Source of the DNA: Chitinophaga ginsengisegetis
GTDB taxonomy: Bacteria > Bacteroidota > Bacteroidia > Chitinophagales > Chitinophagaceae
Assembly: GCF_900168065.1 (NCBI RefSeq)
Contig: NZ_FUZZ01000001.1
Location: 1,922,001-1,986,000, forward strand
DNA: 64,000 nucleotides
Reading direction: 5' to 3'
Shown: positions 44,059-53,567 of the stretch, piece after piece
Position numbering within the stretch: the stretch's first letter is position 1
Layout of the letters: every line of letters begins with the position of its first letter
The notes under the pieces: model-generated
What the model was told of the DNA's origin: nothing
Database searches by the model: none
What the model saw: only the letters and a program-made list of their open reading frames with translations
Program-made: the position numbers and the translations under genes

Positions 44059-44550
44059 TTAAATCCGCTCCCATACCTGGAAGGAGAAAGGATACTGATT
44101 TTTTTCATCTGCCTCATGGCGTTCATCACTTACCAGTTCAAATTCTGCCCCATCCAGCTGAGGGAAAAAAGCATCCCCGTGAACCACTGCGTATACGCGG
44201 GTAAGATAGATGCGCTCTACTAACGGCCACGCCTGCTCGAAAATCTGGGAGCCGCCGGTGATAAACAGTTCATCACCGCCGAAAGATTTTGCCTTTTCAA
44301 CACCTTCCTCCACAGAACGCACTACATACGCACCTTCCGGCTGAAAATCCGTTTGACGGGTGATTACTATATTAGGCCGGCCGGGAAGTGGTTTACCGAG
44401 GGAGTCAAATGTTTTACGTCCCATTACAATGGGTTTTCCCAATGTGGTGGATTTAAAATATTTAAGATCCAGCGGCAAACGCCAGGGTAACATATTATTG
44501 ATACCGATTACGTTATTTTCCGAAGCGGCTACGATAATGGATATACGCAT
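44059..44550 (-). CDS. folA: Dihydrofolate reductase
   Basis: A 163-residue protein with the DHFR N-terminal strand and loop (ISIIVAASENNVIGINNMLP then WRLPLDLKYFK), the NADPH-binding VMGRKTFDSLGKPLPGRPNI and the late ELFITGGSQIFEQAWP. It reduces dihydrofolate to tetrahydrofolate. It lies 8 bp after thyA, whose reaction produces dihydrofolate, so the pair is a functional operon. Confidence 0.95.
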   Translation of the reverse strand: MRISIIVAASENNVIGINNMLPWRLPLDLKYFKSTTLGKPIVMGRKTFDSLGKPLPGRPNIVITRQTDFQPEGAYVVRSVEEGVEKAKSFGGDELFITGGSQIFEQAWPLVERIYLTRVYAVVHGDAFFPQLDGAEFELVSDERHEADEKNQYPFSFQVWERI

Positions 44551-44558
44551 ATGGGAAG

Positions 44559-45380
44559 TTATATGGCTACCGGTGCTTTAATGGCCGGGTGAAACTGGTA
44601 ATTTACCAGTTCAAAATCTTCATACTTAAAGGAGAAAATATCTTTTACCTCCGGGTTGATCTTCATTACCGGAAGCGGGAATGGTTGCCGGCCCAGCTGC
44701 AGGTTGGCCTGCTCTATATGGTTGCTGTACAGGTGCACATCACCAAAAGTATGGATAAAGTCGCCGGCATCCAGGTTGCACACCTGCGCCATCATCATGG
44801 TTAATAAAGCGTAAGACGCGATATTGAAAGGTACGCCCAGGAATACGTCGGCGCTGCGCTGATACAGCTGGCAGCTCAGTTTACCACGGGTTTCCCCTTT
44901 AGCAGTATCTGCAGGAGTTACGTAAAACTGGAACAGGCAATGACAGGGGCTGAGCGCCATTTCCGGCAGTTCACCCACATTCCAGGCGTTCACAATAATA
45001 CGGCGGGAGTCAGGATTATTTTTGATGGTATTTACGGCTTCAGTGATCTGGTCTATTACCTTACCGCTGCGGGTTTCCCAGCTGCGCCATTGCTTTCCGT
45101 ACACCGGTCCGAGGTCGCCATTTTCGTCGGCCCACTCATCCCAGATGCTTACGCCATGTTCCTTCAGCCAGCCGGTATTGGTATCTCCTCTTAAAAACCA
45201 GAGCAGTTCATATATAATCGATTTGAGATGCAGCTTTTTGGTGGTCACCACCGGGAAACCGTCCTGCAGGTTGAATCTCATCTGGTAGCCAAAACAGCTG
45301 GTAGTGCCGGTGCCGGTGCGGTCTGTTTTTACAGCGCCTTCCCGTATAATATGTTGTAATAAAGATAAATACTGCTCCAT
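44559..45380 (-). CDS. thyA: Thymidylate synthase
   Basis: A 273-residue ThyA. The catalytic Cys is in [12 protein letters not shown], the dUMP-phosphate Arg set includes [17 protein letters not shown], and [13 protein letters not shown] is the conserved late motif. It methylates dUMP with methylene-tetrahydrofolate, leaving dihydrofolate for the adjacent folA product. The first of the two genes. Confidence 0.97.
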   Translation of the reverse strand: MEQYLSLLQHIIREGAVKTDRTGTGTTSCFGYQMRFNLQDGFPVVTTKKLHLKSIIYELLWFLRGDTNTGWLKEHGVSIWDEWADENGDLGPVYGKQWRSWETRSGKVIDQITEAVNTIKNNPDSRRIIVNAWNVGELPEMALSPCHCLFQFYVTPADTAKGETRGKLSCQLYQRSADVFLGVPFNIASYALLTMMMAQVCNLDAGDFIHTFGDVHLYSNHIEQANLQLGRQPFPLPVMKINPEVKDIFSFKYEDFELVNYQFHPAIKAPVAI

Positions 45381-45706
45381 AAGGTCGCAATTTACGAAGT
45401 TTTCCAGTTGAAAAAATATAACATATTTAAGTCAAAGAAAAAAAGCGGAAGTACCCTTAAATTTTCGTAATCTGCTATAGCATTTTACGTTACAACAAGA
45501 TCGGCTTAGTGAGAAGTCCTTGCCATCAGCGATGATGATGAAAAACCTATAGTTCCCCTTGCGGCAAGGATCACAACAAAATTAACTTTATTAAACAACC
45601 AAAATCGGATCAGGATCTGTGCTATCTGTAAACCAAAAAATAATCAGCAACATGATATTGTAACCTCGTTTTAATCATCATTCATTTATCTAAACCATCA
45701 CAAGCT
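45381..45706. other. Gene-free interval between thyA and susC
   Basis: This 326-bp interval between divergent genes holds a candidate susC promoter: TTG (45559-45561), 21 nt, then TAACTTTA (45583-45590), one mismatch from TAnnTTTG, about 115 nt before susC. A 7-bp inverted pair CCTTGCC/GGCAAGG spans part of it. No ECF sigma factor or anti-sigma gene, and no coding remnant, was found. Confidence 0.5.
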
Positions 45707-48703
45707 ATGCTTCTACCAAAATCCAGCTTGCTGGTACTGCTATGCCTATGCAGTACCCTGGCACTATTTGCGCAGCAAAACATCACCGGAAAAATCAGGG
45801 ACGCCGTCAGCGGCAAACCCATTCCCGGCGTTACCGTACGCATTCCCAACACCAACAAAGGGACCATCACCGATGCTGATGGCAATTATACGCTGGCCAT
45901 CACGGCCGGCACCACAAGTTTAATGGTGAGTTATACCGGCTATAAAACCAAAACAATCAATCTTACGCCGGGTAACAATGTGATAAACCTGACCCTGGAA
46001 GAAGATTTCGCCCGGCTGGATGAAATTGTGGTAACAGGGTTAGCCACCAATGTGAAGCGAAGTAATCTTGCCAATGCAGTAGCTACTATTTCAGGCACGG
46101 AATTAAACGGGGTAGCGCCTGCACAAACATTTGACGCAGCCCTCAGCGGTAAAGTGCCCGGCGCCATGATAACGGCCAATTCCGGCGCCCCCGGTGGTGG
46201 TATTTCCGTAAAAATGCGCGGTATCACTTCCGTATTTGGTAACTCTCAGCCGCTGTATGTAGTAGATGGGATCTTCTTCAATAACAGCAGCATTCCCGCG
46301 GGACTGAACGATGTAACCGGCGCTGCTACCTCCGGAAGTCCCAACAACCAGGATAACCCTTCCAGCCGTATTGCGGACCTCAACCCGGAAGACATTGAAA
46401 ACATTGAAATCCTGAAAGGCGCTTCCGCCGCCGCGATGTATGGCGCCAAAGCTGCTGCCGGCGTAATTATCATCACCACAAAAAAAGGTAAATCCGGCAA
46501 AACAAAAATCTCCCTCAACCAGGAAACCGGCTTTACCAAAGTGCGGCACCTGATGGGCGTCCGCACCTTTACCCCCGAAACGGCCGCCGATCTTGCAGGT
46601 ACTGCCGATAACCCCGATCCTGATGTACAGGCCAAACGCGCCGCCTATAAAGCGCAGTTCACCGAAGCAAAAAATGCCGGGAAGATCTTTGACTATGAAA
46701 AAGAAATTTTCGGGCAAACAGGACTGGTGCTGAACACCGGTATTTCCCTCAGTGGCGGCGGCGAAAAAACTACTTTCTATCTTTCCGGAAACCGGCGGCA
46801 GGAAAACGGTATTGTGAAAGGAACCGGCTATTTCAACAACTCCATCCGGCTGAACGTAGATCACAAAGTGAGTGATCGTGTATCCGTAGGCGTTACTACC
46901 AACTATATCAACTCCTCCGCCGACAGGGGGCTGACCAATAATGATAACAACGGCGTTTCGCTCGGTGTGGCGTTGTCGTCCACGCCTGATTTTGTGAACC
47001 TGTTCCCCAATGCACTGGGTGAGTATCCGCGCAATACCTTTGCCAGCTCCAACCCGCTGGAAACGCGCGATAACATGATCAACAACGAACAAACCAACCG
47101 TTTTGTGGGTGGCGGTAATATAGAGATACGCCTGCAACAGAGCGACCGCTCCACTACCAGGCTGGTAGGACGCGGTGGTATTGACTACTTTAATTTCAAA
47201 ACCGCTGCCTTATTTCCACGCAACCTCCAGTTTGAAGAGAACGGCCTGCAGGGACATTCCATCCAGGGCAATACCAATAACACCAACACCAATATCGGCG
47301 GATTCATTGTGAATACCTTTACGCCCAACAACAACCTCAGCTTAACCAGTACAGCCGGCGCCACACTGGAAACCGGCTACCTTGATAATATTGTTACAGT
47401 AGCTACCAACCTCGTGTCTGGTCAAAGTAACCTGGATGCCAGCGCTAACACCACTACCCGGCAATTCCGCCAGAAATACCGGGACAATGGTATTTTTATA
47501 CAGGAAGACCTTTCCCTGATAGATGCCATTACTTTCAGTGCAGGTGTGCGTTTCGACCGGTCTACCAACAACGGTGAATACCAGAAATATTACGTTTTCC
47601 CCAAAGGGTCCATTTCCTGGAATATTGCGAAAATGGATTTCTGGAAGGTACCCGGTGTGGATAACCTCAAGCTGCGCGCAGCTTATGGCCAATCCGGCAA
47701 CGTACCTCCCTATGGCAGTAAATTTACCCAGATGCTGGGTAGCAACATCGGCGGCTTCCCCGGCGTGCTCGTAGAAAACCTGCAGGGCAACCCCGATATT
47801 AAACCGGAACGGCAAACAGAATTTGAAACCGGGCTGGATGTGAGCGTACTGAATGGCCGCATCAGCCTGGAGGCAACCTACTATAACAAAAAGATCTACG
47901 ATGTATTACTGCGTCATGCGCTTCCCGGCTCCTCCGGTTATGCCACTGAGTGGAAAAACAGCGGTGACCTGAGAAACAAAGGAATAGAGCTGGGCTTAAA
48001 CCTGATACCTGTGAACAGGCCCAATGTACGATGGAACAGCAGCATCAACTGGTGGCAAAACCGTTCCAAAGTCACCAAGCTGATCATTCCTCCGTATGCC
48101 ATTGGCGCCTTTGGTAATTCACTCGGTACTTTTTACCTGGAAGAAGGACAACCTGCCACGCAGATCAAAGGCACCGTGAACGGCGACCTGAAACTGATCG
48201 GCAATGCCGAACCGGATTTCCAGATGAGCTTCTTCAATGAATTAACCGTATTCAAAAACCTGTCCCTCCGTTTCCTCATCCACTGGAAAAAAGGCGGCGA
48301 CAACATTAACCTCACCCAGCTGCTCACCGATCTCGGAGCTACTTCTTTTGATTATGATGATGAGATGAAAGGCACGAAGGCAGGGCTTTACCGTCCTGGC
48401 GCCGGCGATGCATCCATCTATGTACAGGATGCTTCGTATGTGCGTATCCGTGAGATAGGTCTTTATTACAATATTCCCATCAAAAATACTGCGATACTGA
48501 AAGCGATCCGTGTCGGCGTATCCGCCAATAATTTCTTTACGTGGACAAAGTACGTGGGCTATGATCCGGAAGTATCCAACTTCGGCAGTAACACCATTAC
48601 TACCGCTCAAACCCGCGGCAGTAACGGTTTATCAACAGGCGTAGATGTTATGCCGTTCCCTGCATCCAAAAGGGCCAGTTTTCATGTTGGCGTCGATTTC
48701 TGA
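45707..48703 (+). CDS. SusC/RagA-family TonB-dependent outer-membrane transporter
   Basis: A 998-residue transporter with signal peptide (1-23, LFAQ), an N-terminal carboxypeptidase-regulatory-like beta domain (NITGKIRDAVSGKPIPGVTV), a plug domain (about 115-240, with PLYVVDGIFFNN and the LNPEDIENIEILKGASAAAM signature that defines SusC plugs) and a large barrel ending in FHVGVDF. It imports glycans or peptides with energy from TonB. It is followed 30 bp later by its SusD partner. No glycoside hydrolase or peptidase is next to the pair, so the substrate is unknown. Confidence 0.93.
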   Translation: MLLPKSSLLVLLCLCSTLALFAQQNITGKIRDAVSGKPIPGVTVRIPNTNKGTITDADGNYTLAITAGTTSLMVSYTGYKTKTINLTPGNNVINLTLEEDFARLDEIVVTGLATNVKRSNLANAVATISGTELNGVAPAQTFDAALSGKVPGAMITANSGAPGGGISVKMRGITSVFGNSQPLYVVDGIFFNNSSIPAGLNDVTGAATSGSPNNQDNPSSRIADLNPEDIENIEILKGASAAAMYGAKAAAGVIIITTKKGKSGKTKISLNQETGFTKVRHLMGVRTFTPETAADLAGTADNPDPDVQAKRAAYKAQFTEAKNAGKIFDYEKEIFGQTGLVLNTGISLSGGGEKTTFYLSGNRRQENGIVKGTGYFNNSIRLNVDHKVSDRVSVGVTTNYINSSADRGLTNNDNNGVSLGVALSSTPDFVNLFPNALGEYPRNTFASSNPLETRDNMINNEQTNRFVGGGNIEIRLQQSDRSTTRLVGRGGIDYFNFKTAALFPRNLQFEENGLQGHSIQGNTNNTNTNIGGFIVNTFTPNNNLSLTSTAGATLETGYLDNIVTVATNLVSGQSNLDASANTTTRQFRQKYRDNGIFIQEDLSLIDAITFSAGVRFDRSTNNGEYQKYYVFPKGSISWNIAKMDFWKVPGVDNLKLRAAYGQSGNVPPYGSKFTQMLGSNIGGFPGVLVENLQGNPDIKPERQTEFETGLDVSVLNGRISLEATYYNKKIYDVLLRHALPGSSGYATEWKNSGDLRNKGIELGLNLIPVNRPNVRWNSSINWWQNRSKVTKLIIPPYAIGAFGNSLGTFYLEEGQPATQIKGTVNGDLKLIGNAEPDFQMSFFNELTVFKNLSLRFLIHWKKGGDNINLTQLLTDLGATSFDYDDEMKGTKAGLYRPGAGDASIYVQDASYVRIREIGLYYNIPIKNTAILKAIRVGVSANNFFTWTKYVGYDPEVSNFGSNTITTAQTRGSNGLSTGVDVMPFPASKRASFHVGVDF

Positions 48704-48733
48704 TCATTATCCATCTGCTTAAAATCATTACAT

Positions 48734-50050
48734 ATGAAAAAGTATCTTTCCATTATAACGGTAACTCTTTTCCTGCTGGCCCTCAACGCCTGTCAGAAAG
48801 GAGAGATCAACAGTTTGAATACACCCGTGGTAGGCGGTATCATCACCGATCCTTCCAGGAGCGACTTGTTTAACCTGGTAACGGGCGCCGAATCCGGTAT
48901 GCGCAACAGTCTCTCCACTTACCTTGATGGCACCGGTATTATTGGCCGGGAAATTTACCGTTTCTCCGGTGCAGAGCCCCGCTATACCACCGACCTGCTG
49001 GGTGGCGGCTCCAAACTGCTGGACAATAACACCTTTTACATTACCAACCCCTGGTCGGCCCGCTACCAGGTAGCAAGGCAATGTTTCATTTTGCTCGATG
49101 CCATTAACAATACCCGTACAGAAGTAGCATCTGATGTACAAAAGAAGGCATTCACAGGATTTGCCAAAACACTGATCGGCTATCAGCTGTTGCTGAATCT
49201 CAACATGACCAATACCAATGGCGTACGTATACCCGTACCCAATGGCGCTACCCTGGGGCCTGTTATTACCAACCCTGCTGTAGTGATGGATTCTATATTA
49301 AAATTCCTCGATGAAGGAAAAGCTGACCTCACCGGATCGGAAGTTATTTTTCCTTTGTCAGATGGATTCCTGGGATTTAAAAATGCTGCGGGCCTGATTA
49401 AATTCAACCGCGCCATTGCTGCCAGGGTGTATACTTATCAACAGAAATGGGACAACGCACTGAGCGCGCTCAATGAATCATTCTTTGACCTCAACGGCCC
49501 GTTGAACAATGGTGTTTATCATGCCTTTTCCACCAATGGCGGCGACCTTGCCAATACCATGTATCTCCCGCCAAATGGCAATGGAGAAATAAGGGTAGCG
49601 CATCCTTCTTTTGCCACCAATATCATTGCAGGTGATGACCGCATCACCAAAACATCGCTGCGCACTTCCTCCGCCAGCCAGAGCGGCTTAACCGGTAACC
49701 GTGATGTGATAGTATGGACCTCCTTAAATGCGCCCATCAGCATTATCCGGAACGAGGAACTGATATTGATTTATGCAGAAGCGAAGATGCAGAAAAATGC
49801 GATCCCCGATGCCACAGTGGCCATCAACCGTATACGCACAGCGCATAACCTTCCGGTATATAGCGGCCCCCCTACACTGGCAGCACTAATTACGGAACTG
49901 TTATACAACAGGCGTTATTCCCTGTTTATGGAGGGCCATCGCTGGATAGATGTAAGGAGATATAACCTGTTGGGAACTTTGCCTAAAGACAGGCCGGATG
50001 ATGATGTGTGGCCGAGGTATCCGTTGCCGCAGAGTGAAAACAATATTTAA
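48734..50050 (+). CDS. SusD/RagB-family nutrient-binding lipoprotein
   Basis: A 438-residue surface lipoprotein with the lipobox LALNAC (Cys at residue 20). It has the C-terminal SusD signature NEELILIYAEAKMQ, AINRIRTAHNLP and LLYNRRYSLFMEGHRWIDVR. It forms the hinged lid over the SusC barrel and captures ligand. It is somewhat shorter than the 500 or more residues of starch-type SusD, so a small or peptide ligand is possible. A very strong terminator closes the operon. Confidence 0.93.
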   Translation: MKKYLSIITVTLFLLALNACQKGEINSLNTPVVGGIITDPSRSDLFNLVTGAESGMRNSLSTYLDGTGIIGREIYRFSGAEPRYTTDLLGGGSKLLDNNTFYITNPWSARYQVARQCFILLDAINNTRTEVASDVQKKAFTGFAKTLIGYQLLLNLNMTNTNGVRIPVPNGATLGPVITNPAVVMDSILKFLDEGKADLTGSEVIFPLSDGFLGFKNAAGLIKFNRAIAARVYTYQQKWDNALSALNESFFDLNGPLNNGVYHAFSTNGGDLANTMYLPPNGNGEIRVAHPSFATNIIAGDDRITKTSLRTSSASQSGLTGNRDVIVWTSLNAPISIIRNEELILIYAEAKMQKNAIPDATVAINRIRTAHNLPVYSGPPTLAALITELLYNRRYSLFMEGHRWIDVRRYNLLGTLPKDRPDDDVWPRYPLPQSENNI

Positions 50051-50060
50051 GAATAGTATC

Positions 50061-50112
50061 GTCATAAAAAGAGCGAAGCGCATCCGGGGATGCGCTTCGC
50101 TCTTTTTATGAC
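50061..50112. terminator. Bidirectional terminator between susD and proline dehydrogenase
   Basis: A perfect 25-bp stem (right arm begins GGATGCGCTTCGCTCTTTTT) with a minimal loop, A-run on one side and T-run on the other, between convergent genes. Confidence 0.93.
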
Positions 50113-50113
50113 T

Positions 50114-51295
50114 TTATGCCATCGCCCTTCTCTTCATTTCTTTTCTGATCAGTGCCAGTTCGCGGCCCATTTGCCCGGCGATGGAGGTGTTCTCCTGCGC
50201 CCTGCGGATCAGGTAAGGCATTACTTCCTTTACGGGGCCATACGGCAGGTATTTGCTGACGTTATAGCCGGCATGCGCCAGGTTAAAAGTGATGTTATCG
50301 CTCATGCCCAGCAACTGTGAAAAACTGACATGCGGATGGTTGTGCGGCAATCCTTTTTCGTGGAGTAACCTCGCGGCAAACATGCAGCTGTTTTCGTTGT
50401 GCGTACCTATGAAAACGGCGAGCTTATCGATGTTATCAAGACAGAATTTTACCGCTGCGTCGTAATCCTTATCCGTAGCCTCTTTGCTTGGCTGGATAGG
50501 GGTTGGATAATTATTTTCTGCAGCGCGTTTGTTTTCTTTTTCCATGTAAGCGCCGCGTACCAGTTTGGCGCCCAGCAGGTAGCCATTCTTTACCGCTTTA
50601 TCGAGGGATACCTTCAGGAAAGGATAACGGTCGTGGCAATACATCTGGAAGGTATTGTACACAATTACCTTTCCTTTGTTGAACAGTGACATCATTTCAT
50701 CGGTGAGGGCGTCTACCGGGTCCTGGATCCAGGATTCTTCCGCATCCACGAGGATGGCCACATTATGACGGGCGCCTGCTTCAGCGATGGCATGTACGCG
50801 GTTGCGCACACGGGTATATTCCTGTTGTTCGGCCGGGGTTAAAGTTTCCTTGCGGTGTACTTTTTCCAGCAGATCGAACCGGGCGAAGCCGGTAATTTTT
50901 ATAGCGATGAAAGGAATATCGGGTCTGGTGGCAGCGTATTGGATAGCACGGATGAATTCAGGAACAGCGGCATCGTAGCTTTCCTCCCCTTCCATTGCTT
51001 CCACGCCATAATCGAGTGCTACCCCTACATGATAGTTCCCCAGCTGCAGCGCAGTGGTAGCCGCTTCTTCCAGGGTTTCCCCACCGCAGAACTGTGAGAA
51101 AATAGTGCTTTTAATAATGCCTTTAATGGGTAACCCCAGTTTAAAGGCGATGGGAGTCATCACGGCGCCCAATTTTACCAGCCAGGGCTTCCCGATATTA
51201 CTAAAGAGAAAGTTGGCTTTTTTCAGTGCCTTGTCGGTCTTTGCCTCAAATGCGATAGCGGTATTATCAAATGATAAAGGTAGCTGCTTTTCCAT
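50114..51295 (-). CDS. Proline dehydrogenase
   Basis: The start is placed at ATG 51295 (MEKQLPLSFDNTAIAFEAKT); ATG 51304 lies inside the -7 box at 51302-51309 and would not be transcribed from it. The 393-residue FAD enzyme has a TIM-barrel with VALDYGVEAMEGEESYD, ILVDAEESWIQ, LGAKLVRGAYMEKE (the Lys-Leu-Val-Arg-Gly motif) and GTHNENSCMFAARLL. It oxidises proline to pyrroline-5-carboxylate and passes electrons to quinone. It is a stand-alone ProDH, not the bifunctional PutA. Confidence 0.92.
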   Translation of the reverse strand: MEKQLPLSFDNTAIAFEAKTDKALKKANFLFSNIGKPWLVKLGAVMTPIAFKLGLPIKGIIKSTIFSQFCGGETLEEAATTALQLGNYHVGVALDYGVEAMEGEESYDAAVPEFIRAIQYAATRPDIPFIAIKITGFARFDLLEKVHRKETLTPAEQQEYTRVRNRVHAIAEAGARHNVAILVDAEESWIQDPVDALTDEMMSLFNKGKVIVYNTFQMYCHDRYPFLKVSLDKAVKNGYLLGAKLVRGAYMEKENKRAAENNYPTPIQPSKEATDKDYDAAVKFCLDNIDKLAVFIGTHNENSCMFAARLLHEKGLPHNHPHVSFSQLLGMSDNITFNLAHAGYNVSKYLPYGPVKEVMPYLIRRAQENTSIAGQMGRELALIRKEMKRRAMA

Positions 51296-51301
51296 GGGCC
51301 G

Positions 51302-51332
51302 CAAAGTTAGGGTGCGTCCGGCTTCTAAACAA
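51302..51332 (-). promoter_or_regulatory. Promoter of proline dehydrogenase, almost leaderless
   Basis: On the minus strand: TTTTTG with its TTG at 51330-51332, a 20-nt spacer, then TAACTTTG at 51302-51309, a perfect TAnnTTTG. The transcript would start within a few bases of ATG 51295, giving a leader of almost nothing. Confidence 0.75.
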
Positions 51333-51477
51333 AAATCATTATAATATCAGCATATCTTTTTAACAGCGTTAACAGATATTGTCTATTGCTTCTCAGAAAT
51401 TGTTGAAGCATACTCCTTTACCGGTGTTTATTTTATTACTTTTAGGTCTTTTTGAATACATACAAAATTCCCGGAAT

Positions 51478-52275
51478 ATGCTATTTAAACCTGATACTAT
51501 CTCCCGTTGCTTTTCCAGCCGTAATGCGCTGGCGTTGTTGTTAACGGGTGGAATAGTGATCACCGGCTGCCAGACAAAAGCGCCGGAAAATGCACCTGTG
51601 AACCTGAAAACGCCGGGCATCGGATACCAAACCTATAAGGGCACCACCGGCCGTCGTACTGCCGTTACGCTGCCCGACAGCTCCCGCGTAATACTTAACT
51701 CTGCTTCTGTACTGGAAGTACCCGCCAATTATTTACAGGGCAACCGTGCGGTGATCCTGGATGGCGATGCATTCTTTGCCGTTGTTCCATCTACCGATAC
51801 TTTTACTGTTACCAGCGATAAATTAAGGGCTACTGTGTTGGGTACCGAATTCAAAATGCGCTCCTTTGCCAGTCAGCATGGCGCTACCGTATACCTCCTC
51901 AACGGGAAGATCCGTGTAGGAAAATCCTATCATTCCGCCACCGATAACCAGCCGGAAATACTGGAACGCGGACAGATGATCCTGGCCAATAATGAAATTG
52001 ACCTGATGGAAAAAGAAACCTATCAACCGGAGGAACTGGAAACGTGGTTGTCTGATACTTTGCGGATAAATAACACTAATCCCATGGCGCTATCCCGCAT
52101 GCTGGAAGAATGGTTTGGCGTGGAAGTGGAAATGAAGGGCGATGCATCCAAAGCGCCCGCGATCAAAGACGCTGCTTTTTTTCATGCGTCGCTGGAAGAT
52201 GTGCTGAACAACCTCGGCGAGCAACAGCATTTCAAATATAAGATCCGTGACAATAAGGTAGTGATTACATTTTAG
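51478..52275 (+). CDS. Orphan FecR-like lipoprotein (DUF4974)
   Basis: The start is chosen at ATG 51478; an in-frame codon at 51379 would add 33 residues. The 265-residue product has a lipobox (GGIVITGC, Cys at about residue 34), a FecR domain (RTAVTLPDSSRVILNSASVL, DGDAFFAVVPSTDTFTVTS, VLGTEFKMR) and the C-terminal DUF4974 secretin-like domain. Usual FecR anti-sigma factors have a cytoplasmic N-terminal sigma-binding domain and a membrane helix. Here these are absent, and no ECF sigma gene is near. Confidence 0.8.
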   Translation: MLFKPDTISRCFSSRNALALLLTGGIVITGCQTKAPENAPVNLKTPGIGYQTYKGTTGRRTAVTLPDSSRVILNSASVLEVPANYLQGNRAVILDGDAFFAVVPSTDTFTVTSDKLRATVLGTEFKMRSFASQHGATVYLLNGKIRVGKSYHSATDNQPEILERGQMILANNEIDLMEKETYQPEELETWLSDTLRINNTNPMALSRMLEEWFGVEVEMKGDASKAPAIKDAAFFHASLEDVLNNLGEQQHFKYKIRDNKVVITF

Positions 52276-52289
52276 TATATCCATTACCG

Positions 52290-53501
52290 TTAGTTACCTG
52301 TTTTCCTGTTGAAAGAAAAGATGGCCGCATCGGGATTTTTCTTTCCCTGTACCAGGTCTGTAATGATATTGGCGGCAATCTGGCTGAAAGTGATGCCATT
52401 GCCGCCAAAGCCCAGTGCAAAAAAGGTATGCGGCATGGGCGCGAATGCGCCGATGAAAGGCAGCCCGTCTTCCGTAGCGCCAAAGGTACCTGTCCACTTA
52501 AACTCCGGATGAAAACGCAGCTCCGGGAATTTCTTCCGCAGGTCTTTTTCCAGGTCTTTCGCCTTGCGGTGAATCAGCTTATCCCGGCGGCGGGGGTTAT
52601 AAAAAGGTTCGTCACGCCCTCCTATCAGCACCCGGTGATCGCTGGTAGTACGCATGTAGAGGTATGGGGATTTTGTTTCCCAGATCAGGCAATCCTGGTA
52701 CCATTGTTCTTGCGCATGATTGGGTTCACTTGCCACGGCGTAGGTAGAAGTTAATTTCAGCAGTGGAGTTTTGATATATTGCAGCACCTCATACCCGGTG
52801 GCGATTACGAGATAGCGCGCCGTAACCTGGTGCCCCTGCGAAGTTTTCAACACCACGCTGCGCGGGCGGAAATCAATATCCACTATAGCGGTACGGTCAA
52901 ATACGGATGCGCCCTGTTTAATATTGTGCTGATGCAGCGCATGGGTGAGCATATACGCATCTGTTTGTGCAGCGGTATGTGAATAGATGGCTGCCGGCGC
53001 ATCAAAGCCCATCTTTGCTTTTATTGTTGCGGCGTCCCACCAATCCATTTTCAGCCCCAGCTTACGGCGGGCTTCCAGTTCTTCCGATAACTTTTTTACA
53101 TCTTTCCGGTAAGAAGCGAGATACAAACTATGCTTTCTTTCAAAATGCGGGAAGCGCAGGGCTTTGCAAATAGCCTCCAGTTCATCAATAGAAGCGGCGC
53201 ATAGTTCGTATGCGCGGTTGGCATTGCGAATGCCTACTTTCTCCCTTAGCTCAGATAAACGCGTATCGATTTCATACTGCAGCAAAGAAGTACTGGCAGC
53301 GGTGCTGCCGAGGCCAATGGTCCGGGCGTCGGCTACTACACAGGGGATGCCTGCTTTTGTTAAGGCATAGGCCGTTAACGCGCCGGAAATACCGCCGCCT
53401 ATAACTGCCACGTGCGTACGAATGTCCTGTTCCAGCCAGGGATAATTATATGGGAGGCCGTTACGGATGAGCGAATAAGGGTAACCTGACTGAAGATCCA
53501 T
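52290..53501 (-). CDS. FAD-dependent oxidoreductase (DadA/DAO family)
   Basis: The start is at ATG 53501 (MDLQSGYPYSLIRNGLPYNY). The 403-residue flavoprotein has the dinucleotide motif VAVIGGGISGALTAYALTKA, the substrate domain of the DAO superfamily and the C-terminal FAD motif EFKWTGTFGATEDGLPFIGA. It belongs with glycine oxidase, amino-acid dehydrogenase or gamma-glutamylputrescine oxidase-like enzymes; the substrate is not fixed by sequence. No Rieske domain is present at the C-terminus, although many relatives carry one. It is convergent with the FecR-like gene. Confidence 0.88.
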   Translation of the reverse strand: MDLQSGYPYSLIRNGLPYNYPWLEQDIRTHVAVIGGGISGALTAYALTKAGIPCVVADARTIGLGSTAASTSLLQYEIDTRLSELREKVGIRNANRAYELCAASIDELEAICKALRFPHFERKHSLYLASYRKDVKKLSEELEARRKLGLKMDWWDAATIKAKMGFDAPAAIYSHTAAQTDAYMLTHALHQHNIKQGASVFDRTAIVDIDFRPRSVVLKTSQGHQVTARYLVIATGYEVLQYIKTPLLKLTSTYAVASEPNHAQEQWYQDCLIWETKSPYLYMRTTSDHRVLIGGRDEPFYNPRRRDKLIHRKAKDLEKDLRKKFPELRFHPEFKWTGTFGATEDGLPFIGAFAPMPHTFFALGFGGNGITFSQIAANIITDLVQGKKNPDAAIFSFNRKTGN

Positions 53502-53567
53502 ATTTACTGATTTTACAAAAGCTGCACCAAAGAAATTCGTATCTTCTGTCAGCAAAATCAAACTGTC

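Noticed and set aside
46103-47137. Long minus-strand frame within susC
   Set aside because: Antisense to a strongly supported SusC protein; no recognisable motif.
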